Shown here in pieces: positions 1-5,399 of a DNA stretch of 7,312 nt. The position numbers and the translations under genes were made by a program. The notes below the pieces were generated by a model, which was not told the DNA's origin, did no database searches, and saw nothing but the letters and a program-made list of their open reading frames with translations. Positions within the stretch are counted from its first letter, which is position 1. Every line of letters starts with the position of its first letter. The stretch is from Labilibaculum sp032125735 (lineage in GTDB: Bacteria; Bacteroidota; Bacteroidia; Bacteroidales; Marinifilaceae). The stretch is from the NCBI GenBank assembly GCA_032125735.1, contig JAQBBZ010000111.1, positions 1 to 7,312 on the forward strand. Reading direction: 5' to 3'.

Positions 1-177
1 GTCATACATCTCTAAACAGATCGTTCCAATCTCGACCTCATCCATATCAAAATGATCAAATTCATCATCTGAATGTATTAAGATCTTCCCCTCATAAGTC
101 GTCATATTGGGATGAGAAGCATAATCGACATCTAACAAATGCGAAAAACGGTATTCTACTCTAACATTTTCGTCCAT
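1..177 (-). CDS. Unrecognised acidic protein, N-terminal 59 residues (3' end outside window)
   Basis: The minus strand is open from an ATG at 177-175 to the window edge, giving 59 residues that begin MDENVRVEYRFSHLLDVDYA. The composition is that of a real, strongly acidic soluble protein: about 16 of 59 residues are Asp or Glu, with a cluster near residues 37-49, and there is no signal peptide or membrane segment. A near-consensus Bacteroidota -7 box (TTCCTTTG against TAnnTTTG) lies at 209-202, about 25 nt before the ATG, but no convincing -33 partner is seen. It reads in the same direction as menB, but more than 240 bp and a palindrome separate them, so it is probably a separate unit. I do not recognise the family; the rest of the gene lies beyond the window. 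Confidence 0.6.
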   Translation of the reverse strand, partial: MDENVRVEYRFSHLLDVDYASHPNMTTYEGKILIHSDDEFDHFDMDEVEIGTICLEMYD

Positions 178-239
178 ATATTCAATATTTTTATTGAGAT
201 GCAAAGGAAGTAAAAACCACTAGAATATTATCCAGATAT

Positions 240-347
240 TCATTTCCTCTTATCTCTAAGTGTAATGTCGGTGGCAGGGGGAACTGCTTAATTGTAGATA
301 TCGCTGATCACGGGAAGATTGGATGAAGTGGCTGGGAGGATCTTCAT
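240..347 (-). pseudogene. Possible remnant of a GNAT-family acetyltransferase N-terminus
   Basis: From an ATG at 347-345 the minus strand reads MKILPATSSNLPVISDIYN, then TAA (290-288), then AVPPATDITLRDKRK and TGA (242-240). This resembles the first residues of phosphinothricin-type GNAT acetyltransferases, which often begin with an RPAT..DLP.I..IYN motif followed by Q/Y-A-V. The in-frame TAA falls exactly where a Gln (CAA) or Tyr codon is usual, and similarity fades soon after, so I read it as a decayed fragment with a nonsense codon and a lost body. The acetyl-CoA binding motif is absent. The stretch is short and the match is from memory of the family, so chance similarity is possible. Confidence 0.33.
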
Positions 348-381
348 TTTAGGTATTATCGTAGACATGTCCGAAATGAAA

Positions 382-407
382 TAGGGACACGCCATGGCGT
401 GTCCCTA
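382..407. repeat. Perfect 26-bp palindrome after menB
   Basis: The sequence is perfectly self-complementary over 26 bp: each arm reads TAGGGACACGCCA up to the centre at 394/395, with an NcoI-type CCATGG core. As RNA it would form an 11-bp GC-rich stem with a CATG loop. It lies 12-37 nt after the menB stop codon and has no uninterrupted T-tract on the minus strand (TATTTCATTTC follows), so it is a poor intrinsic terminator, though it could protect mRNA 3' ends. GC-rich palindromes of the form TAGGGACACGCC..GGCGTGTCCCTA resemble dispersed REP-like elements found in several phyla. Whether it is repeated in this genome cannot be seen from one copy. Confidence 0.6.
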
Positions 408-418
408 CAATATATTTT

Positions 419-1243
419 TTATCCTGGGAATTTAGGGAATTGCTGAAAATCAGGATCTCGTTTTTCAAGGAAAGCATTTTTTCCTTCTTGTGCTTCCTCC
501 ATCAGGTAATACATCATGGTTGCATCACCGGCAAATTCCATCAATCCACGTTGTCCGTCCAACTCAGCATTTAAACCTCGTTTGATCATACGCAATGCCA
601 TTGGGCTGCGCATCAGCATGGTTTTACACCAATCAACAGTCTCGTCTTCCAATTGCTCAAAAGGAACCACTTTGTTCACCATTCCCATATCTTCGGCTTC
701 TTTTGCAGTGTATTGCTTGCAAAGGAACCAGATTTCGCGGGCTTTTTTCTGACCTACGTGACGAGCCAAATACGAAGAACCAAAACCGGCATCGAAACTA
801 CCTACTTTGGGTCCTGTTTGTCCGAACTTAGCATTCTCAGAAGCTATCGTTAAATCGCATACCACGTGCAAAACGTGTCCGCCACCAATTGCATAACCGT
901 TTACCATGGCAATAACCGGCTTGGGCATAGAACGAATTGCTTTGTGCAAATCCAATACATTCAAACGAGGAACACCGTACTCATCGATATAACCGCCTAC
1001 TCCTTTTACATTTTGATCGCCACCAGAACAAAAAGCCTTATCGCCAGTTCCGGTAAACACAATTACACCAATATCGCTGCGTTCGCGGCATATTTCCATC
1101 GCATCCAACATATCAAAATTGGTTTGCGGACGAAAAGCATTGTAGACCTCAGGTCGGTTGATTGTTATCTTTGCAATCCCTTCGAAAAAATCGAATTTAA
1201 TGTCTTCGTATTCTTTAATGGTAACCCAGGCTCTGGTTGTCAT
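419..1243 (-). CDS. menB: 1,4-dihydroxy-2-naphthoyl-CoA synthase MenB
   Basis: This 274-residue crotonase-fold enzyme closes the second aromatic ring of menaquinone, turning O-succinylbenzoyl-CoA into 1,4-dihydroxy-2-naphthoyl-CoA in the cytoplasm. Visible family marks are the N-terminal NRPEVYNAFRP segment (29-39), oxyanion-hole glycines in CSGGDQ (72-77) and AIGGGH (118-123), the QTGPKVGSFD block (142-151), REIWFLC (169-175) and a C-terminal MMYYLMEE with Tyr246. Aligned to E. coli MenB with an offset of 12, Gln142, Gly144 and Trp172 match Gln154, Gly156 and Trp184. This is the signature of the bicarbonate-dependent class, as opposed to enzymes with an Asp there. Ser149, Asp151 and Tyr246 match Ser161, Asp163 and Tyr258. 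The ATG overlaps the menD stop in ATGA (1243-1240), implying translational coupling. It is the last men gene in the window, and the length is usual for the family (E. coli 285). Confidence 0.96.
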   Translation of the reverse strand: MTTRAWVTIKEYEDIKFDFFEGIAKITINRPEVYNAFRPQTNFDMLDAMEICRERSDIGVIVFTGTGDKAFCSGGDQNVKGVGGYIDEYGVPRLNVLDLHKAIRSMPKPVIAMVNGYAIGGGHVLHVVCDLTIASENAKFGQTGPKVGSFDAGFGSSYLARHVGQKKAREIWFLCKQYTAKEAEDMGMVNKVVPFEQLEDETVDWCKTMLMRSPMALRMIKRGLNAELDGQRGLMEFAGDATMMYYLMEEAQEGKNAFLEKRDPDFQQFPKFPG

Positions 1244-2937
1244 ACCTTTGATTTTATAGTTTTAAAATAATTTATTAATACTTTATCGTTCACCGTTCTG
1301 GGTGTTTTAATTTCCAATACTGCGGCTCGCGTGTTGGCAGCATAGAAATCGGGAAGCACATTATTCACTTCCTCTTGGTTTTCGGCATAAAAATAATCTA
1401 ATCCGAATGTTTCAGCCAATTTATTGGCTTTGTAATCCTGTACAGTCTCAAAATATTCTTCCAATTCCTCAACTCCCGAAGGACCCGATATAAAGCGGAA
1501 GATTCCACCACCACCATTGTTAATCAGAATAATTTTAAAATTAGGCTGCAAATATTTATTCCACAATGCATTCGAATCGTAGAAAAAACTAATATCACCC
1601 GTAATTAAAGTCGTTGTTTTTCCGTTGACCAGGGCTGCACCAGCTGCGGTTGATGTGCATCCATCGATACCACTGGTTCCACGATTCGAATTATAGGTAA
1701 GAGTACCGGATGTTTTAAATAATTGTGCGTAACGCACTACTGAACTATTGGCCAACTGAAGATTTCCACCTTCAGAAATCCCGTTTAAAATTTGCTCAAA
1801 GGCTTTTAGATCACTCCATTCTATCCCCTTAAGATATTCTGCATGAATTTCAGAAACCTCAGCATCTCTAGATTTCCAATGTTTTGAAAAGGAACTGTCG
1901 GATGGTTTTATGAATGGCAGTAATTGCTTAAAAAAAGCCAAAGGAGATACATCGATATGGGAAGTAAGGTTTTTAAATGTATCGATAAAATGATCCTCTT
2001 TCCCTACAAACCAGTGTTCTGTCGGTTTGTTATTTCTTAAAAAGGATTTTATCATTTTCGAAACCAAAGGTCCGCCAAAATTAATCAACAAATCTGGTTT
2101 GAAAACATCTATCTCTTCGTCTTTTATCGAACAAATAACGCGATCGAGACAAGGCAAAAATTCTTTATTATGCAGATTAGAAACCGATTCGGTTAAAACC
2201 ACTACATTTTTGTTTTGTGCCAATTCGGCAAGTAATTCGTTTAACTCTAATTGCTGATGAAGCAAACCAGCCAGAATTACAATTTTCTGATTGGAATTGA
2301 TAATATCAGCAATGGAAGAAATTGTATCAGCACTTAACTCATCAACCGAATTGATTTTACCAATCACCCGTTCGATAGAATTCGGATAGGGTTTCACTCC
2401 ATATAGCGGTTCCCGCAAAGGGAAATTGATGTGAACAGGTCCTAATCTTCCACTTTGAGCTTTGGTTAAAGCTTCATTTACCATTCGGTTTAAATACCAG
2501 CAATCATCCGAATTATTTGCATCCAAAGGCAATTGATAGCTCGCTTTTACAAATTGTCCGAAAACACCTACTTGTGGCAATGCCTGCGAATCATCCTGCC
2601 CAATCCACTCAACAGGTCGATCGGCCGAAATAACCACCAAAGGCAATCTCTGATAAAAAGCTTCGGCAACCGCAGGCCCGTAGTTCAACAATGCTGTGCC
2701 CGATGTACAAACCAATCCAACTGGTTTTCTAGTTTGCTGAGCAATACCCAATGCAAAATATCCTGCACTTCTTTCATCAACAATCACCAAACTCTTAATT
2801 CGATCATCTTTAGCAAAAGAAATACTTAATGGTGCGTTACGAGAGCCAGGTGAAACAATTACATATTCCATCCCTTTGGCCCAACAGATATCAATCAATT
2901 CTTTAACCCCTTTAATATCCGAATAAGTTCGCTCCAT
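1240..2937 (-). CDS. menD: SEPHCHC synthase MenD (2-succinyl-5-enolpyruvyl-6-hydroxy-3-cyclohexene-1-carboxylate synthase)
   Basis: This 565-residue thiamine-diphosphate, Mg-dependent enzyme decarboxylates 2-oxoglutarate and adds the product to isochorismate, the first committed step of the classical menaquinone route. The order is an N-terminal Pyr domain (about 1-190), a central TH3 domain (about 195-370) and a C-terminal PP domain (about 385-550). Pyr-domain marks are SPGSRNAPL (29-37, Ser32 and Arg33), VDERSAGYFALG with catalytic Glu55, SADRPVEWIGQ (104-114, Arg107) and Gln118; these fall at the same numbers as in E. coli MenD. The PP domain carries SNRGTSGIDG (417-426), the ThDP/metal motif GDIS..YDSNAL (447-458) and INNGGGGIF (472-480). 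The ATG at 2937 aligns with known starts. A 99-bp gap separates it from menF upstream; only imperfect promoter-like boxes occur there, so it is probably co-transcribed. Its end overlaps menB by 4 nt. Confidence 0.96.
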   Translation of the reverse strand: MERTYSDIKGVKELIDICWAKGMEYVIVSPGSRNAPLSISFAKDDRIKSLVIVDERSAGYFALGIAQQTRKPVGLVCTSGTALLNYGPAVAEAFYQRLPLVVISADRPVEWIGQDDSQALPQVGVFGQFVKASYQLPLDANNSDDCWYLNRMVNEALTKAQSGRLGPVHINFPLREPLYGVKPYPNSIERVIGKINSVDELSADTISSIADIINSNQKIVILAGLLHQQLELNELLAELAQNKNVVVLTESVSNLHNKEFLPCLDRVICSIKDEEIDVFKPDLLINFGGPLVSKMIKSFLRNNKPTEHWFVGKEDHFIDTFKNLTSHIDVSPLAFFKQLLPFIKPSDSSFSKHWKSRDAEVSEIHAEYLKGIEWSDLKAFEQILNGISEGGNLQLANSSVVRYAQLFKTSGTLTYNSNRGTSGIDGCTSTAAGAALVNGKTTTLITGDISFFYDSNALWNKYLQPNFKIILINNGGGGIFRFISGPSGVEELEEYFETVQDYKANKLAETFGLDYFYAENQEEVNNVLPDFYAANTRAAVLEIKTPRTVNDKVLINYFKTIKSKV

Positions 2938-3036
2938 ATAATCTATTTTTCTTTAATCGATACGAGAATTCACAAAAGCAAAAGATTGCATTTTGAATAT
3001 ACTTGCTCAAATTTATAATAATTTATTGGGCTTGCC

Positions 3037-4158
3037 TTACGAACGAATCACATTCAGTAAGGTTTGAGCTTTTAAACAGGTTTCTTCCCATTCCTTATCG
3101 GGGATTGAATCTGCAGTTATTCCTCCACCAACAAAAAGAGCCATCTGATTTTCAAGCACTTTCATACTACGGAGATTCACAAATAAAGAAACTGATCCGT
3201 TCGAATCAATTGGTCCCAAATAACCCGCATAATACTCTCTGTCGTGCTGTTCAATCTCCCTGATTAATTCCATAGCCTTATTTTTTGGTAATCCGCAAAC
3301 AGCAGGAGTGGGGTGAAGATCTTGAACTAAGTTTGACAATTGATGAAAATTCATGCCATTGGGAAGAATATAAGTTGTTTTTAGATGCACAACATTCCCA
3401 GCCTGAGCTGTTACCGGGCCTGTTCGATTATAGTCGGTTAAATTGTGACTTTTCAGTACTTCCTCAATATACGAACTTACCAAAGCCTGTTCGTGCACCT
3501 CTTTTTGTTCCCATTTTATCTGATCGGTAATTCTACCTGCAAGCTTTTGGGTTCCCGCCAAAGCAACCGTTTCAATTGTATTATTTTTTGAAGACAATAA
3601 GGTTTCTGGACTTGCACCAATCCATGTTCCAACTTTAGGTATTGAGACCAAAAATACAAATGCAGAATCGTAAGACTCTGATAATTTCAAAAATGAATCA
3701 ACGGCACAATCCATCCCCATTCCTTCTAAAATTTGAATTCTTGATAAAATAGCCTTCTCCAACTTAAATTGCTGTAAGTCATTAATCATTTTGGAAACCT
3801 GATTAAAATACAATTCATGCGAGCGTCCCAAAATTATGGTTGAAGGGAATTTCTCATCCATCTCAACATCAGCTGATCCCAATAATTGAATCGAATCGGA
3901 ATTAATTTCCGTCGCTTGCAAATTAATATCGCTGCGAATAAACCATGATTTATGGTTGCTCTCTATATCGAATGGAGATAATACAAAGCCATTCTCTCCG
4001 TCCAAATCAGTCAAACATTGATAATGCTTCAAATTCAGATCAGTTTGAACTCCAATTTGAATAATTCCAGAATTTGGCAACTGATATGCGAAAAAAGGCA
4101 AATTATTCTGTAAACAGTAGCTTAAGAAAGAAAACAACTCAGATCTATTTTCCAACAT
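3037..4158 (-). CDS. menF: Isochorismate synthase MenF
   Basis: This 373-residue chorismate-utilising enzyme isomerises chorismate to isochorismate, the entry step to menaquinone. The C-terminal catalytic domain (about 110-370) is complete: KAILSR (135-140) with the Lys135 general base expected for isochorismate synthases, GASPETLL with Glu185 as likely general acid, ETVALAGT (196-203), KEVHEQALV (219-227), the HPTPAVCGLP chorismate-site motif (282-291), EHDREYYAGY-like residues 303-313, FVNLRS (326-331), GGGIT (344-348) and EWEET (356-360), the last supplying Mg ligands. The N-terminal 100 residues are the usual poorly conserved part. One base separates its ATG from the menI stop, so the two are almost certainly co-translated. 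EntC-type siderophore synthases share the fold, but the men neighbours settle the role. Confidence 0.93.
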   Translation of the reverse strand: MLENRSELFSFLSYCLQNNLPFFAYQLPNSGIIQIGVQTDLNLKHYQCLTDLDGENGFVLSPFDIESNHKSWFIRSDINLQATEINSDSIQLLGSADVEMDEKFPSTIILGRSHELYFNQVSKMINDLQQFKLEKAILSRIQILEGMGMDCAVDSFLKLSESYDSAFVFLVSIPKVGTWIGASPETLLSSKNNTIETVALAGTQKLAGRITDQIKWEQKEVHEQALVSSYIEEVLKSHNLTDYNRTGPVTAQAGNVVHLKTTYILPNGMNFHQLSNLVQDLHPTPAVCGLPKNKAMELIREIEQHDREYYAGYLGPIDSNGSVSLFVNLRSMKVLENQMALFVGGGITADSIPDKEWEETCLKAQTLLNVIRS

Positions 4159-4159
4159 T

Positions 4160-4576
4160 TTATTTTTTTAAAATCACATTGGTAATTCGGCACACAGAAA
4201 CCAACTTCTCTTGTTCATTTAGGATATTAACCTCTACAATATGAGTCAGACTGCCTTTATGAATAAAATGCGCTTTGGCTGTAATTGTTCCAGTTCGAAC
4301 GCTTCGAATGTGATTGGCATTAATCTCCATTCCTTTCACATCGAATTTTTCCATATCAGTCTTAATAACTGATAAAGCACTTCCAACCGACTCGGCCAAT
4401 GCTAGGGTTGCACCACCGTGTAAAATTTTCAGGGGTTGCCAATGATTAGGTGTTACCGGCATTTCTGCAACTAAGTAGTTTTCACCTACTTCAGTGTAGA
4501 TAATGCCTAGGTGTTCCATTAAAGTATTAGAACACATTCTATTCAACTCTTCAAGTGTATCTATATCGTTGATCAT
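4160..4576 (-). CDS. menI: Hotdog-fold 1,4-dihydroxy-2-naphthoyl-CoA thioesterase (MenI/YdiI type)
   Basis: This 138-residue PaaI/YdiI-like single hotdog domain is predicted to hydrolyse DHNA-CoA, the product of MenB, to DHNA. Similarity to E. coli YdiI (MenI) covers the whole length: LHGGATLALAESVGS (52-66) and GMEINANHIRS (82-92) are close to YdiI LHGGASVVLAESIGS and GLEINANHVRS. Gln47, His53 and catalytic Glu62 correspond to YdiI Gln48, His54 and Glu63. I place the start at the ATG at 4576 because MINDIDTLEELNRM aligns with the YdiI N-terminus. A longer frame would need a TTG at 4615 and would overlap the promoter. It leads the operon, one base before menF, which supports the DHNA-CoA role over other acyl-CoA substrates. 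Substrate assignment is by homology and context. Confidence 0.85.
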   Translation of the reverse strand: MINDIDTLEELNRMCSNTLMEHLGIIYTEVGENYLVAEMPVTPNHWQPLKILHGGATLALAESVGSALSVIKTDMEKFDVKGMEINANHIRSVRTGTITAKAHFIHKGSLTHIVEVNILNEQEKLVSVCRITNVILKK

Positions 4577-4580
4577 TCTA

Positions 4581-4616
4581 CAAAAATAATATAATCTGCA
4601 ATTAGAAAAAGCCAAA
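4581..4616 (-). promoter_or_regulatory. Probable promoter of the men operon
   Basis: On the minus strand a perfect Bacteroidota -7 box, TATTTTTG (4588-4581, consensus TAnnTTTG), is preceded by TTTG at 4616-4613. The spacer is 24 nt, slightly longer than usual. The -7 box ends only 4 nt before the menI ATG, so transcription should begin at or beside that ATG. It lies downstream of the csp terminator, as expected for an independent operon promoter. Confidence 0.5.
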
Positions 4617-4630
4617 GGAAATGTTTCCTT

Positions 4631-4651
4631 AATTAATATTCTTTATTAATT
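4631..4651. repeat. 8-bp inverted repeat upstream of the men promoter
   Basis: AATTAATA (4631-4638) and TATTAATT (4644-4651) are perfect inverted arms around a 5-nt spacer. The repeat lies about 15 bp upstream of the -33 box of the men promoter, where an activator or repressor could bind. It is very AT-rich, so chance occurrence is a real possibility. Confidence 0.25.
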
Positions 4652-4672
4652 GAGAAGCTGAAAATAGTGCAC

Positions 4673-4700
4673 AAAAAAAGCTCAATATTACATTGAGCTT
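4673..4700 (-). terminator. Intrinsic terminator of the cold-shock gene
   Basis: Minus-strand arms AAGCTCAAT (4700-4692) and ATTGAGCTT (4686-4678) form a perfect 9-bp stem with a 5-nt GTAAT loop, followed by a run of T (4679-4673). It begins about 28 nt after the csp stop and isolates csp transcription from the men operon. Confidence 0.88.
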
Positions 4701-4727
4701 TACTAAGGAAAAATATTTTATTCTGAC

Positions 4728-4919
4728 TTAGTCAATTTTTACATTAACCGCGTTCATTCCTTTTTTTCCTTCCACAAGGTCAAAACTTACTTTATCATCC
4801 TGACCAATTTTGTCAATTAATCCTGTTACATGAACAAAGATGTCTTCTCCTGTTTCGCTGTTCTTAACGAATCCAAATCCCTTAGATTCGTTAAAAAATT
4901 TTACTGTCCCTTTAGGCAT
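4728..4919 (-). CDS. Cold-shock domain protein (CspA family)
   Basis: This 63-residue protein is a single cold-shock domain (OB fold) that binds single-stranded RNA and DNA, typically acting as an RNA chaperone. It starts MPKGTVKFFNESKGFGFV: RNP1 is KGFGFV (13-18) and RNP2 is DIFVHV (26-31), with the usual surface aromatics Phe8, Phe9, Phe15, Phe17, Phe28 and His30. The length is typical for Bacteroidota members. It is monocistronic, with its own terminator downstream and a long, AT-rich 5' region. Which paralogue it is (cspA, cspC and so on), and whether cold or growth phase induces it, cannot be told from the sequence. Confidence 0.94.
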   Translation of the reverse strand: MPKGTVKFFNESKGFGFVKNSETGEDIFVHVTGLIDKIGQDDKVSFDLVEGKKGMNAVNVKID

Positions 4920-5104
4920 TACTTAAAAAATTTAAATTATTATGAAGTAAATGTACGTAATTTGAATTAATCTCAAAATAATTCGATTAAAATTTTAAAA
5001 GATATTTGTATTCATACATGAGGCTAGTAAGTAGGGTATTATGAAGATTTATCGCAGCTGAAATATTTTTTTCAAAGAATAACAGGTATTTCTTGTTGAT
5101 TCAA
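4920..5104 (-). promoter_or_regulatory. Long untranslated leader and possible promoter of the cold-shock gene
   Basis: No gene is seen in this AT-rich stretch before the csp ATG. The best minus-strand promoter candidate is TATTCTTTG (5081-5073; TAnnTTTG with one extra spacer base) with TTG at 5104-5102, about 20 nt apart. If used, it gives a roughly 150-nt 5' leader, a length common for cold-shock mRNAs whose leader folds with temperature. It would overlap the opposite-strand asnA promoter. A second weak box (TTATTTTG, 4981-4974) has no partner. No Shine-Dalgarno motif precedes the ATG. Confidence 0.3.
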
Positions 5105-5122
5105 TAAAAATCTCTACTTTAG
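5093..5122 (+). promoter_or_regulatory. Probable promoter of the asnA leader and operon
   Basis: A -33-type TTG (5093-5095, repeated at 5096-5098) is followed after 19 nt by TACTTTAG (5115-5122), which matches the Bacteroidota TAnnTTTG -7 box except for one base. Transcription would begin near 5128, about 17 nt before leader peptide 1. The -7 box is the left arm of an inverted repeat, TACTTT (5115-5120) and AAAGTA (5125-5130). No other promoter-like box was found between here and asnA, so both attenuators should lie on one transcript. Confidence 0.5.
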
Positions 5123-5144
5123 CCAAAGTAAAAACACAGCTAAA

Positions 5145-5204
5145 ATGAGCCAAAAATTTAATTTCAATAATCTTTTCAATAATTTGATGAATAATTTTCA
5201 TTGA
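5145..5204 (+). CDS. Asparagine-rich leader peptide 1 of the asnA attenuator
   Basis: This 19-codon ORF encodes MSQKFNFNNLFNNLMNNFH and ends in TGA. Seven of 19 residues are Asn (6, 8, 9, 12, 13, 16, 17), all AAT, arranged as repeated N or NN with Phe/Leu between; four Phe are also present. It begins about 17 nt after the predicted transcription start and stands directly before a strong terminator in front of asparagine synthetase. I infer that it is translated as a sensor of Asn-tRNA charging rather than for a product with its own function. No Shine-Dalgarno motif is visible, which is normal in this phylum. Its stop codon lies in a small hairpin (5194-5208), and the presumed antiterminator arm begins 6 nt after the stop, so a terminating ribosome would cover that arm. 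Confidence 0.72.
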   Translation: MSQKFNFNNLFNNLMNNFH

Positions 5205-5256
5205 AAATGGGGGAGCTTATAGAATAAATCAAAATATTCAATTACCAGGCCTTCCC
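5194..5256 (+). promoter_or_regulatory. Attenuator 1: pause hairpin and candidate antiterminator
   Basis: ATTTTC (5194-5199) and GAAAAT (5203-5208) form a hairpin spanning the leader 1 stop codon. GGGGAG (5210-5215) can pair with CTTCCC (5251-5256), the 5' arm of terminator 1, through 6 pairs including one G-U. An inner stem GAATA (5222-5226) with TATTC (5235-5239) would help close this alternative fold. A ribosome finishing the leader would cover 5210-5215 and favour the terminator; one stalled on Asn codons would leave it free. The pairing is weaker than in attenuator 2, so the exact fold is uncertain. Confidence 0.45.
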
Positions 5257-5278
5257 AATACGGGAAGGCCTTTTTTTT
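5247..5278 (+). terminator. Attenuator terminator 1, between the two leader peptides
   Basis: AGGCCTTCCC (5247-5256) and GGGAAGGCCT (5262-5271) make a perfect 10-bp GC-rich stem with a 5-nt AATAC loop, followed by eight T (5271-5278). It is a textbook intrinsic terminator 42 nt after leader 1 and more than 160 nt before asnA, on the coding strand, so it must be conditional if the promoter upstream of leader 1 drives asnA. Confidence 0.9.
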
Positions 5279-5286
5279 ACGATTAT

Positions 5287-5340
5287 ATGAACAAACAATT
5301 TCTAAATAATAATAATAACAATAATAATTCTCCCCGGTGA
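5287..5340 (+). CDS. Poly-asparagine leader peptide 2 of the asnA attenuator
   Basis: This 17-codon ORF encodes MNKQFLNNNNNNNNSPR and ends in TGA. Nine of 17 residues are Asn, eight of them consecutive (residues 7-14, bases 5305-5328, seven AAT and one AAC). It starts 8 nt after the T-tract of terminator 1 and so is transcribed only when that terminator is read through. Its stop codon (5338-5340) is part of the antiterminator arm of the second attenuator. Function as an Asn-tRNA sensor is inferred from this composition and from asnA downstream. No Shine-Dalgarno motif is visible. The trinucleotide run could vary in copy number by slippage. Confidence 0.8.
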   Translation: MNKQFLNNNNNNNNSPR

Positions 5341-5376
5341 GAAAGGATATCGTTATGCATATAACAGCCTTTCTCA
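5328..5376 (+). promoter_or_regulatory. Attenuator 2: pause hairpin and antiterminator
   Basis: Segment 1 TTCTC (5328-5332) can pair with segment 2 GAGAA (5339-5343) as a pause hairpin. Segment 2 extended, TGAGAAAGG (5338-5346), pairs perfectly over 9 bp with segment 3, CCTTTCTCA (5368-5376), which is also the 5' arm of terminator 2. Inside, GTTAT (5352-5356) and ATAAC (5361-5365) close a GCAT tetraloop. GAGAAAGG occurs twice (5339-5346 and 5382-5389), and both copies compete for the same partner. A ribosome at the leader stop covers segment 2 and favours termination; one stalled on early Asn codons frees it and favours readthrough. Confidence 0.72.
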
Positions 5377-5399
5377 TCAACGAGAAAGGCTTTTTTTTT
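5366..5399 (+). terminator. Attenuator terminator 2, before asnA
   Basis: AGCCTTTCTC (5366-5375) and GAGAAAGGCT (5382-5391) form a perfect 10-bp stem with a 6-nt ATCAAC loop, followed by nine T (5391-5399). It lies 49 nt before the asnA ATG on the same strand and is mutually exclusive with the antiterminator at 5338-5376. Confidence 0.92.

Noticed and set aside
866..1270. 134-codon plus-strand ORF
   Set aside because: It lies antisense within menB, whose protein is unmistakable; the composition is that of a shadow frame.
2938..3036. Separate promoter for menD in the 99-bp gap after menF
   Set aside because: The only -7-like box (TGCTTTTG on the minus strand) has a mismatch, and the nearest TTTG is about 27 nt away, too far for a convincing pair.
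4577..4615. Longer N-terminus of the thioesterase starting at TTG 4615
   Set aside because: The start would be a TTG inside the -33 box; the added residues (AFSNCRLYYFCR) have no match in MenI proteins, and the ATG at 4576 aligns with YdiI.
5198..5380. 60-codon minus-strand ORF with a Tyr-rich stretch
   Set aside because: It is the antisense of the two attenuators: the Tyr-rich stretch comes from the AAT run and the Lys-rich part from the terminator T-tracts. It has no family resemblance.
5247..5399. The two T-tailed hairpins as a T-box or metabolite riboswitch
   Set aside because: No T-box consensus (TGGNACCGCG-like) or specifier-loop architecture is seen, and the Asn-rich ORFs before each hairpin explain the layout better.
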